From: Salaquimonas sp.
Lineage (GTDB): Bacteria; Pseudomonadota; Alphaproteobacteria; Rhizobiales; Rhizobiaceae
Assembly (NCBI GenBank): GCA_028289365.1
Contig: JANQQM010000157.1
Location: 48,841-112,840 of the forward strand
Direction of reading: 5' to 3'
DNA: 64,000 bases
A model generated the notes under the pieces. It did no database searches. It saw nothing but the letters and a program-made list of their open reading frames with translations, and was not told the origin of the DNA. This document shows positions 7,716-16,386 of this stretch, piece by piece. A program made the translations under genes and the position numbers. Each line of letters starts with the position of its first letter. Position 1 is the first letter of the stretch.

Positions 7716-10154
7716 CTACGTCTTCACCTTCAGATTTTGTGGATCGTAGAGCGTGCCCAGGCACAATTCCGTTGGATGAGGTTCGTTGGCAACAACCAGT
7801 TCGTACTTACCCGATTTCAGAAATTCATCGGTTACACCCTCGGAATTGCGGACATAGCCGTAGCCAATGTTCTTGCCAATTGTATAGCCGTATCCGCCGG
7901 ATGTCAGATAGCCCACGGTTTCACCATCTCTGAGGATGGTTTCCCGACCGGCGAGGACTATTTCGGGATCGGCAATCGTGAATCCGGCAAATCGTTTGGT
8001 AAGTGGTTTTCCGGCGATTTCCTCCAGTGCTGCACGCCCCATAAATGGCGTGTTTTTTCTCATCTTCACAGCCCAACCGAGACCTGCCTCAAAGGGTGTA
8101 TCATTAGGCGTGATGTCGGAAGACCATGCCCGGTAACCTTTCTCTAGGCGCAGGGATTCCAATGCGCGATAACCGACCGGCAGAATGTTTTCACCAGCGC
8201 CTGCCGCCATCAATGTATCGAAGACGATGCCGGTCGCATCAATCGGTACATGCAGTTCCCAGCCAAGTTCCCCGACATAAGTGACTCTCAGGGCACGGAC
8301 TGTTACGCCGGCGATTTCCAGTTCGCGAATATTGGCGAAGGGAAATTCTTCGTTTGAAACATCGGCGTCGGTCACCTTGGAAAGTACGATTCGTGCCTTG
8401 GGACCCATCAGGGAAAGGGTGCCCCAGTCCTGCGTGATATCCGTCAGCTTCACGTCACCATCTGGAAAGTGATCGACGATCCAGGTGGCATCATGGGTAC
8501 GAAAACCGGTTCCGGTTACGATGTAGAACCTGTCTTCAGCCAGTCTTGCCACCGTCAGATCGGCCTCGATACCACCGCGGCTATTCAGCAATTGGGTATA
8601 GGTGAGGCGACCGACCGGTTTGCTAATATCGTTGGCGCAGACCCAGTCGAGCGCTGTAGCGGCGTCGGAGCCGGTGATTTCGTATTTTGCGAAGGAGGAC
8701 TGATCGAATATTCCGACATTCTCACGCACATGGTGATGTTCCTTGCCCACCTGTTCGAACCAGTTCTGGCGACCCATGGAATGGGTATCCCTCGGTTCCA
8801 TGCCTTCCGGCGCAAACCAGTTGGGGCGCTCCCAGCCAAGCTTGGAGCCAAAAACGGCGCGATGGGATTTCAACCGGTCGTAAAGCGGTGAGACGATGTA
8901 GGGTCTGCCGGATTCATACTCTTCGTTGGGAAAGGCTACCGTATAGTGTTTACCGTAGGCCTCAAGCGTGCGGTCACACACCCACTTTCGGTCTTCGTGC
9001 AGGCTGGAGAAGCGGCGGATATCTACTCCCCAAAGGTCTAGCGGTGCTTCATCGCGAACGACCCAGTCCGCCAATACCCAACCGGCGCCGCCGCCAGAGG
9101 CAATTCCGAATGCGTTAAATCCTGCACCGACATACATGTTTGCGCATTGCGGGGCGGAACCGAGGATGAAATTGCCATCCGGCGTGAAACTTTCCGGGCC
9201 GTTGATCATCTGCTTGACGCCGGTATCGTTCAATGCCGGTATCCGGGCAATCGCCTGTACCATATGCTGTTCAAAATGATCATAATCATCGTCGAACAGG
9301 TGAAACTCCCAATCATTTGGAACGTCACCGGTCGTGCAGGGTATCGGATCTGGTTCGTAACCGCCGAAAGCAAGGCCGCCGACCTCCTCCTTGAAATAGG
9401 TTCGGCGGTCAGGGTCTCGAATGGTCGGTGCGTCATTGTCCAGGCCGTCGATTGGCTCGGTTATTACATATTGGTGCTGGACCGGCTGTAGCGGCACGTT
9501 GATACCGGCCATTTGTCCGATCTGACGGGCCCATTGACCGGCGCAATTGACGACCTTTTCACAAGCAATGTTGCCCTGGTTGGTTTTGACCGAAGTAATT
9601 CGACCATCTTGCGTTTCAAACCCGGTAACTTGCACGCCTTCAAAAATACGAGCGCCGTGCATTCGTGCGCCCTTGGCGAGCGATTGGGTGATGTCAGACG
9701 GGCTTGCCTGACCATCGGTCGGCAACCAGCTTGCGCCGACGAGATCGTCTACTTCCATCAACGGCATCATCCGCTTAACTTCGTCTGGCGAGACAAGATG
9801 CATTTCCATGCCAAAGCTGCGCGCCGTTGTGGCCAGGCGCTTATATTCAATCCAGCGATCCTGATTGGTTGCCAGCCGAAGACATCCGGTCATTTTCCAG
9901 CCGGTTTCGAGCCCTGTCTGTGAGGCGAGGTCTTTGTAGAGCTCGACAGAGTATTTCAGGACCTGGGTGATCGACGCCGAGGATCGCAATTGCCCGACCA
10001 GACCCGCGGCATGCCACGTTGAACCGGATGTCAATTTGCCTTGTTCAACGAGGATGACGTCTACATCGTGATCGCGTGCGAGATGATAAGCAGTGGAACA
10101 GCCAATAATGCCACCGCCGATCACGACGATCTGTGTCTGCGATGGTAGGCTCAT
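7716..10154 (-). CDS. FAD-dependent oxidoreductase fused to GcvT domain (dimethylglycine/sarcosine dehydrogenase-like)
   Basis: 812 residues. The N-terminal DAO domain has IVVIGGGIIGCSTAYHLARD and then SGSTWHAAGLVGQLR, where the His corresponds to the residue that carries covalent FAD in mammalian dimethylglycine dehydrogenase. From about residue 430 a GcvT/aminomethyltransferase domain follows (LGWERPNWFAPEGM, GELGWELHVP, LGWAVKMRKN). Such enzymes oxidise N-methyl groups and pass the carbon to tetrahydrofolate. The start at 10154 overlaps the previous stop by 4 bases (ATGA); upstream codons of the longer frame lie inside that neighbour. It is the last gene of the amine operon. The exact substrate (dimethylglycine, sarcosine or another methylamine) is not settled. 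Confidence 0.9.
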   Translation of the reverse strand: MSLPSQTQIVVIGGGIIGCSTAYHLARDHDVDVILVEQGKLTSGSTWHAAGLVGQLRSSASITQVLKYSVELYKDLASQTGLETGWKMTGCLRLATNQDRWIEYKRLATTARSFGMEMHLVSPDEVKRMMPLMEVDDLVGASWLPTDGQASPSDITQSLAKGARMHGARIFEGVQVTGFETQDGRITSVKTNQGNIACEKVVNCAGQWARQIGQMAGINVPLQPVQHQYVITEPIDGLDNDAPTIRDPDRRTYFKEEVGGLAFGGYEPDPIPCTTGDVPNDWEFHLFDDDYDHFEQHMVQAIARIPALNDTGVKQMINGPESFTPDGNFILGSAPQCANMYVGAGFNAFGIASGGGAGWVLADWVVRDEAPLDLWGVDIRRFSSLHEDRKWVCDRTLEAYGKHYTVAFPNEEYESGRPYIVSPLYDRLKSHRAVFGSKLGWERPNWFAPEGMEPRDTHSMGRQNWFEQVGKEHHHVRENVGIFDQSSFAKYEITGSDAATALDWVCANDISKPVGRLTYTQLLNSRGGIEADLTVARLAEDRFYIVTGTGFRTHDATWIVDHFPDGDVKLTDITQDWGTLSLMGPKARIVLSKVTDADVSNEEFPFANIRELEIAGVTVRALRVTYVGELGWELHVPIDATGIVFDTLMAAGAGENILPVGYRALESLRLEKGYRAWSSDITPNDTPFEAGLGWAVKMRKNTPFMGRAALEEIAGKPLTKRFAGFTIADPEIVLAGRETILRDGETVGYLTSGGYGYTIGKNIGYGYVRNSEGVTDEFLKSGKYELVVANEPHPTELCLGTLYDPQNLKVKT

Positions 10155-11035
10155 TGTGGCAGTTTTCCGTGTTTTTCCTGATATTGCTGGAGCGCTTTTT
10201 CGAGACGATCCAGATTTTCCTGCGCATAAGCGCCATAGTCGGCGCCGGGTGCATCCAGATGGAGTTGCGAAACCATTGCCCACATCGCCTCGCGCAACAG
10301 CGAGGCGCATTGCATGGCGTCGAAGGCTTTCAATGTTTGCTCGTCCACCGGTTCCTGAAAATAGCTTTCGAGCAGAATTCGAGCTTCGGCGTCACCCATT
10401 CCGGAGTTCGAAGCTGCACCCGCCAGGTCAAACATGGAGGTTGAGAAACCGGCATACTCAAAATCGATGAGCCAAAGCCTGTTTCCGTCATCGAGAATAT
10501 TGGCCGGGAGCAGGTCATTGTGACCGAAAACAATTGGCATCGGAATTTGTGCTGCTTCCAATGCCTGTGCGAGACGGAGATATCGGCCAATTTCATTCTT
10601 GAAGGGGCTGTTGCCGGCTTGAAGCGTCCGGGCATAGTCCCGTACCACGTGGAAAACCCAGAATATGTAGCCCGGGCCTGAAACATATTGCGGCAGGTCT
10701 TCATGGAATTTGCGAATGAGTTCCGCGACGCGATCAGGAGCGTTTCGTACATCTTCTTCCTGCCAGGTCCTGGCATCGATGAACTTCGATACCATGACGC
10801 CCGGGGCGGAAAATTCCACTTCCGGGGCAATTCCTGCATCGAAGGCGGCGCGGGTGGTCATCAACTCGCGTTGCCGGTCGACATGATGAAAGGGATAGTC
10901 GTGGCCAAAACGAACAACATGGGTGCCGGCTGCATCGGTTACCTTCCATCCTTCGTTGGAGAGACCGCCAGTTAACGGTTCAATGGAAATTTGATCTTTC
11001 CAGATGCCGAGATCGGCGATTTTGTCTCGGCTCAT
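10151..11035 (-). CDS. Choline-kinase-like phosphotransferase in the methylated-amine operon
   Basis: 294 residues with APH/choline kinase features: IEPLTGGLSNEGWKVTDAAG, the catalytic loop VFGHNDLLPANILDDGNRLW and the metal-binding LIDFEYAGFSTSMFDLAG. It overlaps both neighbours by 4 bases (ATGA at each end), so it is translated with the permease and the FAD/GcvT enzyme. Its position argues that the imported substrate, or an alcohol made from it, is phosphorylated; choline is the obvious candidate. It is only distantly similar to the phosphotransferase at 6051-6968 (shared catalytic motifs, little else). Confidence 0.85.
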   Translation of the reverse strand: MSRDKIADLGIWKDQISIEPLTGGLSNEGWKVTDAAGTHVVRFGHDYPFHHVDRQRELMTTRAAFDAGIAPEVEFSAPGVMVSKFIDARTWQEEDVRNAPDRVAELIRKFHEDLPQYVSGPGYIFWVFHVVRDYARTLQAGNSPFKNEIGRYLRLAQALEAAQIPMPIVFGHNDLLPANILDDGNRLWLIDFEYAGFSTSMFDLAGAASNSGMGDAEARILLESYFQEPVDEQTLKAFDAMQCASLLREAMWAMVSQLHLDAPGADYGAYAQENLDRLEKALQQYQEKHGKLPQ

Positions 11036-13044
11036 GTCGGTCCTCCTGCAATGCCCAGTTTTTCACGGGAATTTTGGGCCGCGGCCGAAATCAATCGATC
11101 AACAATGATCGCGATGAAGGCGACCGCAAAGCCCGCGACCAGGCCGCGCCCCGGATCTGCCTTGGTAAGCGCGATATAGACTTCCTGTCCCAGATCTCTT
11201 GTGCCGACCAAAGCCGTGATAACCAGCATGGAAATTGCAAACATCACGGTCTGATTTACGCCAAGCATGATCTCGGGAAAAGCGAGCCTCAGTTTGATGC
11301 GCGTCAATAATTGCGCCGGGGTGCAGCCCATGGACCGGCCGGCCTCCACCAATGCCGGATCGACATTTCTTATACCAAGCGCGGTATACCTGATCGCGGG
11401 TGCGATTGCATAGGCGACAACCGCGATCATGGCGGTGAAATCCCCGACTCTGAACAACATGACGGCAGGCATGAGGTAAACGAATGAGGGCAGCGTTTGT
11501 AAGGTGTCGATAATCGCCTGCACCCACATCCAGAGCGTTTTGCGTTCAGCTGCAAAAATACCGATCGGAACGCCGATCAACAGGGCGATAACCGTCGAAA
11601 TACCGCACAGATAGACGGTGATCATCGCCTTTTCCCACAGGCCGACGGCAGCGATCAGGGTAGCCAGCACGCCGACCAGTGCTGCCAGCCGAATGCCGCC
11701 CAGACGCCAACCTGCGACGACAAGAATACCGACTACTCCAATCCAGGGCAGGGATAACAGAAAACGTTTGAAGGGGATCAAGACGTTCAACAACAAGGCG
11801 TTTTTGATTGCTTCCAGCGTGTCAAAATAGTTGATGTTGATCCATTTGACGACGTTTGACCAAAAGTCACCGGTCGAGATTTGCAACGCCTCGGGATAGG
11901 TTTGGAATGCCGGTACCACCAGGCCTGCAAGACCGGAGAACACCACGATTGCCAGTGCCGAGAGTGTGTAGGGATGCCGTTTTAGCCAAGGCCCGTGGTG
12001 CACGGTTTCAGTATTTCGGAGCGCAAAAGCCTGGCTAAGCCGGTCCAGGGCGATTGCGAGTGCAACAATGGCAAACCCGGCTTCCAGACCGGCACCAAAA
12101 TCCAGCCGGCGCAGTGCTGCCAGGACATCAAATCCCAGACCACCGGCACCGATCATGGCGGCGATGATCACCATGTTGAGCGAAAGCATGATGACCTGAT
12201 TGACCCCGACCATGAGTGAATCACGGGCGGAGGGGACGAGCACCTTCCAGGTCAGCTGGGAACGCGTGCAGCCGACAATGTTGCCCAGATCCCGCAATTC
12301 GGAGGGAATTCGCTTTAGTGCCAGAACAGTGATCCTGGTCATTGGCGGCATGGCGTAGATCAGCGTCGCCACCACAGCTGCGGTCGGGCCAAAGCCAAAC
12401 ATTATGAGAATGGGAACGAGATAAGCAAAGACCGGCATGGTCTGCATCAGGTCCAGAATTGGTCGCAGCATATGCTCAAACCAGCGATATCTGTAGGCAG
12501 CAATGCCGAGCAGCAATCCGCCAACTACGCCGAGCGGAACAGCGACCAGGATGGAGGATAGCGTGATCAATGCGCTATTCCACTGGCCGAAGATCAGGAT
12601 GAATACCATGCAAGCGCTGACAATTGCTGCCAGCTTTCGGCCACCCGCATACAGGCCCAGGAGCGCAAATATCGCGATGACACCGATCCACGAAATTGGT
12701 GGCAGGTATTGTATTGCCGCGGAGCCTCTGCCCGACATGAAGCCGGTCGAAAGAAGGCTTAATACAATACGATAGGGTGCATCGATTACGGCGGAGATGA
12801 ACCGGGTCAGTTCCGCAAAGGTGAACAGTCCGAAGCTGGCGTCATTCAGGAGCCATTTCGTAAAGTCGCTGATCCATTTCGCCGCCGGGATCTTCAGTGC
12901 CTTGGGATATTCAAATGCCCAGGGTAATAGCGGTTCGGCAAGTTTCCATAATGCCAGGAATGCAAGGAGCGCCAAAAGCCAAACGACCCATCCTGACGGT
13001 CGTAAACCGTTTTGTGGAAGTGTCGAGGTTGCGGCGAGTTTCAT
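11032..13044 (-). CDS. ABC transporter permease, two fused ProW-type domains
   Basis: 670 residues, about twice the usual length of a betaine-type permease. Two copies of the binding-protein-dependent transport domain can be read. The first has LILDLMQTMPVFAYLVPILI, later VGCTRSQLTWKVLVPSARDS and NQVIMLSLNMVIIAAMIGAG. The second has AIIDTLQTLPSFVYLMPAVM, then MGCTPAQLLTRIKLRLAFPE and NQTVMFAISMLVITALVGTR. The internal repeat is therefore complete, and each half has its own coupling region. Double-length permeases of this kind are known in the TMAO transporter TmoXVW of marine Roseobacters. The gene lies between the ATPase and the phosphotransferase. Confidence 0.9.
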   Translation of the reverse strand: MKLAATSTLPQNGLRPSGWVVWLLALLAFLALWKLAEPLLPWAFEYPKALKIPAAKWISDFTKWLLNDASFGLFTFAELTRFISAVIDAPYRIVLSLLSTGFMSGRGSAAIQYLPPISWIGVIAIFALLGLYAGGRKLAAIVSACMVFILIFGQWNSALITLSSILVAVPLGVVGGLLLGIAAYRYRWFEHMLRPILDLMQTMPVFAYLVPILIMFGFGPTAAVVATLIYAMPPMTRITVLALKRIPSELRDLGNIVGCTRSQLTWKVLVPSARDSLMVGVNQVIMLSLNMVIIAAMIGAGGLGFDVLAALRRLDFGAGLEAGFAIVALAIALDRLSQAFALRNTETVHHGPWLKRHPYTLSALAIVVFSGLAGLVVPAFQTYPEALQISTGDFWSNVVKWININYFDTLEAIKNALLLNVLIPFKRFLLSLPWIGVVGILVVAGWRLGGIRLAALVGVLATLIAAVGLWEKAMITVYLCGISTVIALLIGVPIGIFAAERKTLWMWVQAIIDTLQTLPSFVYLMPAVMLFRVGDFTAMIAVVAYAIAPAIRYTALGIRNVDPALVEAGRSMGCTPAQLLTRIKLRLAFPEIMLGVNQTVMFAISMLVITALVGTRDLGQEVYIALTKADPGRGLVAGFAVAFIAIIVDRLISAAAQNSREKLGIAGGPT

Positions 13045-13047
13045 GGT

Positions 13048-14085
13048 CTAGCCCTGCAACATCAATGCGACGACATCTTCGCGACGGATATAACCACGAG
13101 CTTCACCGTTTTCGTCGATAATTCGTATCTGATCTATGCCATCAAGAAAGAGCGGTGCTGCTTCCGCCACGGTTGCGTTTTCTGATATATCGACCGTTTC
13201 GCCCTGTTTTGCGCCCGCATCGTGCTGTTTTTCAGTGATCGCCAGCGACGTCACGCGAACGACCTTTGCCTTGGTCACGGCCCGGGTAAATTCACGAACG
13301 TAGTCGGTGGCGGGGTTCAGCACGATCTCTTCAGGCGTGCCGCATTGAACAATTTCGCCGTCCTTCATGATCGCGATGCGATCGGCAAGGCGGATTGCCT
13401 CGTCAAAATCGTGCGTGATAAAGACGATTGTCTTTTTCAGAACCGATTGCAGTCTGATGAATTCGTCCTGCATCTCCCGGCGAATGAGCGGGTCCAGGGC
13501 AGAAAATGGTTCATCAAGGAACCAGAGTTCCGGTTCCACGGCAAGCGAGCGGGCAATCCCGACCCGCTGCTGCTGACCGCCGGAGAGCTGACGCGGCATG
13601 GATTCCTCGCGTCCGGACAGCCCGACAAGGGATATCATCTGGCGGGCGCGTTCTTCGCGTTCCGGCTTTGAGGTGCCCTGGATCGCCAGCGGAAAGGCAA
13701 CATTATCCAACACGCTCAGATGGGGAAGCAGGGCAAAATGCTGGAATACCATGCCCATCTTGTGGCGCCTGAGTTCGATCATCTGGGTATCGGAGGCGGT
13801 CAGCAGGTTTTCGCCGTTGAACAGGATTTCGCCTGCTGTCGGTTCCACAAGGCGGGACAGGCAACGCACGAGGGTCGACTTTCCGCAACCCGACAGGCCC
13901 ATGATGACGAAGATTTCACCCTCGTGAACCTCCAGATTCACCGCCCGGACCGCACCGACCAGGCCTGCCTCGGAGATTTGCTCCAGAGAAGGTTCATTTC
14001 CCAGCTCGGCGAGTTTCCTTTCGGCGTTTTCGCCGAAAATTTTCCAGACATTTCGGCAGACAAGTTTTGTTTGCTGCTCGCGCAT
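13048..14085 (-). CDS. Betaine/TMAO-type ABC transporter ATPase with CBS domain
   Basis: 345 residues from the ATG at 14085; the frame further upstream runs across an intergenic hairpin. Walker A is GLSGCGKSTLVRCLSRLVEP, the signature is [17 protein letters not shown] and Walker B is LWFLDEPFSALDP, followed by the switch histidine in IVFITHDFDEAIRLAD. The last ~60 residues (ENATVAEAAPLFLDGIDQIR, ending GYIRREDVVALML) form a CBS-type domain, as in ProV/OpuAA, where it senses ionic strength or nucleotides. Sits between the binding-protein and permease genes. Confidence 0.92.
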   Translation of the reverse strand: MREQQTKLVCRNVWKIFGENAERKLAELGNEPSLEQISEAGLVGAVRAVNLEVHEGEIFVIMGLSGCGKSTLVRCLSRLVEPTAGEILFNGENLLTASDTQMIELRRHKMGMVFQHFALLPHLSVLDNVAFPLAIQGTSKPEREERARQMISLVGLSGREESMPRQLSGGQQQRVGIARSLAVEPELWFLDEPFSALDPLIRREMQDEFIRLQSVLKKTIVFITHDFDEAIRLADRIAIMKDGEIVQCGTPEEIVLNPATDYVREFTRAVTKAKVVRVTSLAITEKQHDAGAKQGETVDISENATVAEAAPLFLDGIDQIRIIDENGEARGYIRREDVVALMLQG

Positions 14086-14117
14086 CAATGAACCTGATGA
14101 TGATTGGCGGGTTGATA

Positions 14118-14140
14118 GCCGCCCGGACAGACCGGGCGGC
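14118..14140. other. Intergenic hairpin between binding-protein and ATPase genes
   Basis: GCCGCCCGG and CCGGGCGGC form a perfect 9-bp GC stem with a 5-base loop and no following T-run, in the 79 bases between the binding-protein stop (14165) and the ATPase start (14085). Without a T-run it is unlikely to be a full terminator. It may protect the 3' end of the upstream message, giving more binding protein than transporter. That is inference from similar operons. Confidence 0.5.
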
Positions 14141-14164
14141 CAGATGTCAGTAGTTGAGCTTTGA

Positions 14165-15139
14165 TTATTGCCCGATCCAGGATTTCCAACGATCCTCGTT
14201 ATTGGCCATCCACTCTGCGGTGACTTCCTCGACGGTTTTGCCATCGAGGTCGACAGCGGTGATCATTGCGCCCATTTCGTCATTGTTGACCGTAAACGCC
14301 TTGACTGCGTTATAGGCACCCGGCCATTTGTCTTTCATGCCCGCCCAGGCGACTTTCCAGATTTCACCAAATGGCTTGCCGCAATCATGTGCCATGTCTG
14401 GGTTCGAGCCCCAAGCAGGGTCCTTGTAGCATTCAGCTGTATATTCAGGGAACTCGACCCATTCGCCCTCATATTTTGCAGGTGCCCAGTGTGGCGCATA
14501 GATCCAGAGCATGATCGGCGCTTGTCTCTGATAGGCACTTTCCAGTTCAGCGAACAAAGCTGCATCCGTACCGGCGTGAATGACTTCAAACGGAAGCTCA
14601 AGTGCTTCTGCGCGTTCATCATCAAAGCCACCCCAGGTGACCGGTCCGCCGAGGTAGCGGCCCTTTGGCGCGGTCTCTGCTGTCGAGAATGCTTCGGCGC
14701 AGGCTGGATCTTTCAAGGCTTCCCAATTGGGAAGGCCGGGGCATTTCTCCTTCATGTAGAGCGGATACCACCATTCCTCCTTTGCTTTCATGCCGGTCGC
14801 GCCGACATTTTCAACCTTGCCGGTAGCGGTCGCGGCATCCATCGCATCGCGGCCCGTGGTCTCCCACATTTCCATCGCCACGGTCAGATCGCCAGTTTCC
14901 AGACCCGCAAACTGGGCCAGGTAGTCGGCCTGGACGTATTCGACATTATATCCGGCCTTCTTCAGCACTTCGCCCATAATCTGGGTGGTGATCAATTGTC
15001 CCGTCCAGTCGTGCAGAGTGAGTTTGATTGGGTCGGTTGATTCCTGGGCATTGACTGCCGATGTCATCAGTGAAAACGCCACTGCCGACATCACAGTGAA
15101 CCGTGTGAGTGTGCCGCCGATACTTCCGTATTTGTTCAT
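14165..15139 (-). CDS. Periplasmic substrate-binding protein, glycine betaine/TMAO type
   Basis: 324 residues with a signal peptide (FTVMSAVAFSLMTSAVNAQE, cleavage after NA). The mature protein belongs to the OpuAC family: IKLTLHDWTGQLITTQIMGE, then MEMWETTGRDAM and a tryptophan-rich half with GPVTWGGFDDERAEAL and MLWIYAPHWAP. The many tryptophans would form an aromatic cage for a quaternary or N-oxide amine. Four cysteines (KCPGL, DPACAEAF, TAECYKD, HDCGKP) may pair as disulphides. Together with the double-length permease the layout resembles TmoXVW (trimethylamine N-oxide), but glycine betaine or choline cannot be excluded. First gene of the operon; GGGAGC precedes the ATG. Confidence 0.88.
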   Translation of the reverse strand: MNKYGSIGGTLTRFTVMSAVAFSLMTSAVNAQESTDPIKLTLHDWTGQLITTQIMGEVLKKAGYNVEYVQADYLAQFAGLETGDLTVAMEMWETTGRDAMDAATATGKVENVGATGMKAKEEWWYPLYMKEKCPGLPNWEALKDPACAEAFSTAETAPKGRYLGGPVTWGGFDDERAEALELPFEVIHAGTDAALFAELESAYQRQAPIMLWIYAPHWAPAKYEGEWVEFPEYTAECYKDPAWGSNPDMAHDCGKPFGEIWKVAWAGMKDKWPGAYNAVKAFTVNNDEMGAMITAVDLDGKTVEEVTAEWMANNEDRWKSWIGQ

Positions 15140-15197
15140 TGCAAGCTCCCTGCGCAGTCGTTGGTCTGGTTGCCGGGTCGCGCTATCCCGTTAACTG

Positions 15198-15227
15198 TTG
15201 GTCCCCTCTGAAATCCGACTGGACCAA
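15198..15227. promoter_or_regulatory. Dyad upstream of the binding-protein gene
   Basis: TTGGTCC and GGACCAA are separated by 16 bases, about 60-90 bases before the start of the binding-protein gene, in a 209-base gap that must hold the operon promoter. It could be a regulator site or an mRNA hairpin. No regulator gene is adjacent. Confidence 0.3.
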
Positions 15228-15348
15228 TTGGCGATTAACGCGCATGGCAGGCTCGCCTGTCAATACATCGTTGGGGTAATGGTGTTGAAAGACCAAGAGA
15301 AATCCGGTCCGTATCACCTGGTGGTCAAACACGGTGGTTCCATCAGCG

Positions 15349-16272
15349 TTACCCCTGAGGTGTCATGACCTTGCGCTGGCTGGCGCGTTCGAGCCCCAGT
15401 TTTCTCTCGCGGTAGATGATGATCAGACCTGCCAGGATTACCAGACCCACGCCCGCAACGGTCGGGACGGTCGGAATCTCATCGAAGAACACATAGCCGG
15501 CAATCACGGCCAGCAGAATGGAACAGTATTCAAATGGCGCAATGACCGAGGTCGGTGCGTGACGATAGGAAGTTGTCAGGAATATCTGCCCAAGTCCGCC
15601 GAGAAGGCCGACAGAGACCAGAAGAATTGCCTCACGCAAGGTCGGTACAACCCATCCGAAGGGCAAGGTTAGCAGCGACAGAACCGTTGCCGTGAGCGAA
15701 AAGTAGAACACGATCGCTGCCGTGTTCTCGGTCTTCACCAGCTTGCGGATAAAGACCTGCGCCAGGGCAATGAATACCGCGCTCATCAGCATCAGCATGG
15801 CGCCCAGACCGGCGGTGTCGGTAAAGTTGCCGGTCGCGAAAACGGTGAGGCGGGGCGAGAGGATTACCAGAACCCCCGCCATTCCGAGCGCGACGGCAGT
15901 GAGGCGGAATATCCGCACTTCCTCGCCCAGGAACATGGCAGCAAATATGACCGTCAGGATAGGCGCGGCATAGCCAATGGCTGTTACTTCCGGCAAAGGT
16001 AAGAAGCCGAGCGCTGCAAATGATAAGCCCATGGCGGTCGTACCCACCAGGCCGCGCCAGAAATGGGCGAGTGGGTTCTTGGTGGAGAGGCCATGCGCCA
16101 GATTATGGCGCCAGGCCAACCAGGCGAAGATTATGGGCATGGCAAAAAGGGAACGAAAAAACACGGTTTCGCCGGGCGGAATCTCACCGGAGACCGCCTT
16201 GATGCAGACCGACATCGCGACGAATATCGATACCGACATTAATTTGTAGACGATGCCGATGAGCGGGTTCAT
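15349..16272 (-). CDS. DMT-superfamily transporter (two EamA domains)
   Basis: 307 residues from the ATG at 16272, with ten hydrophobic helices in two EamA repeats: VYKLMSVSIFVAMSVCIKAV, then GLSFAALGFLPLPEVTAIGY, and in the second half GLLGGLGQIFLTTSYRHAP with APFEYCSILLAVIAGYVFFD. The C-terminus is short and basic (REKKLG-like). Such proteins export amino acids, nucleosides or other metabolites; the substrate cannot be read from sequence. The longer frame to 16350 has no transporter-like sequence before MNPLIGIVYK. Divergent from the malonyl-CoA synthetase gene. Confidence 0.85.
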   Translation of the reverse strand: MNPLIGIVYKLMSVSIFVAMSVCIKAVSGEIPPGETVFFRSLFAMPIIFAWLAWRHNLAHGLSTKNPLAHFWRGLVGTTAMGLSFAALGFLPLPEVTAIGYAAPILTVIFAAMFLGEEVRIFRLTAVALGMAGVLVILSPRLTVFATGNFTDTAGLGAMLMLMSAVFIALAQVFIRKLVKTENTAAIVFYFSLTATVLSLLTLPFGWVVPTLREAILLVSVGLLGGLGQIFLTTSYRHAPTSVIAPFEYCSILLAVIAGYVFFDEIPTVPTVAGVGLVILAGLIIIYRERKLGLERASQRKVMTPQG

Positions 16273-16386
16273 TCCGAAATTGCCTGAGTTATATCGAGAG
16301 GGCCAGTTAGATACTTGCCTGTTTGCCAAAGCTATGCCTATTCCAGCCACACAAAATTACAAGGACGTTTTTCGGAATAATCTCTT

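Noticed and set aside
13048..14085. The 14085-14244 extension of the ABC ATPase frame
   Set aside because: It would cross the GC hairpin at 14118-14140 and overlap the end of the binding-protein gene, and it carries no family sequence.
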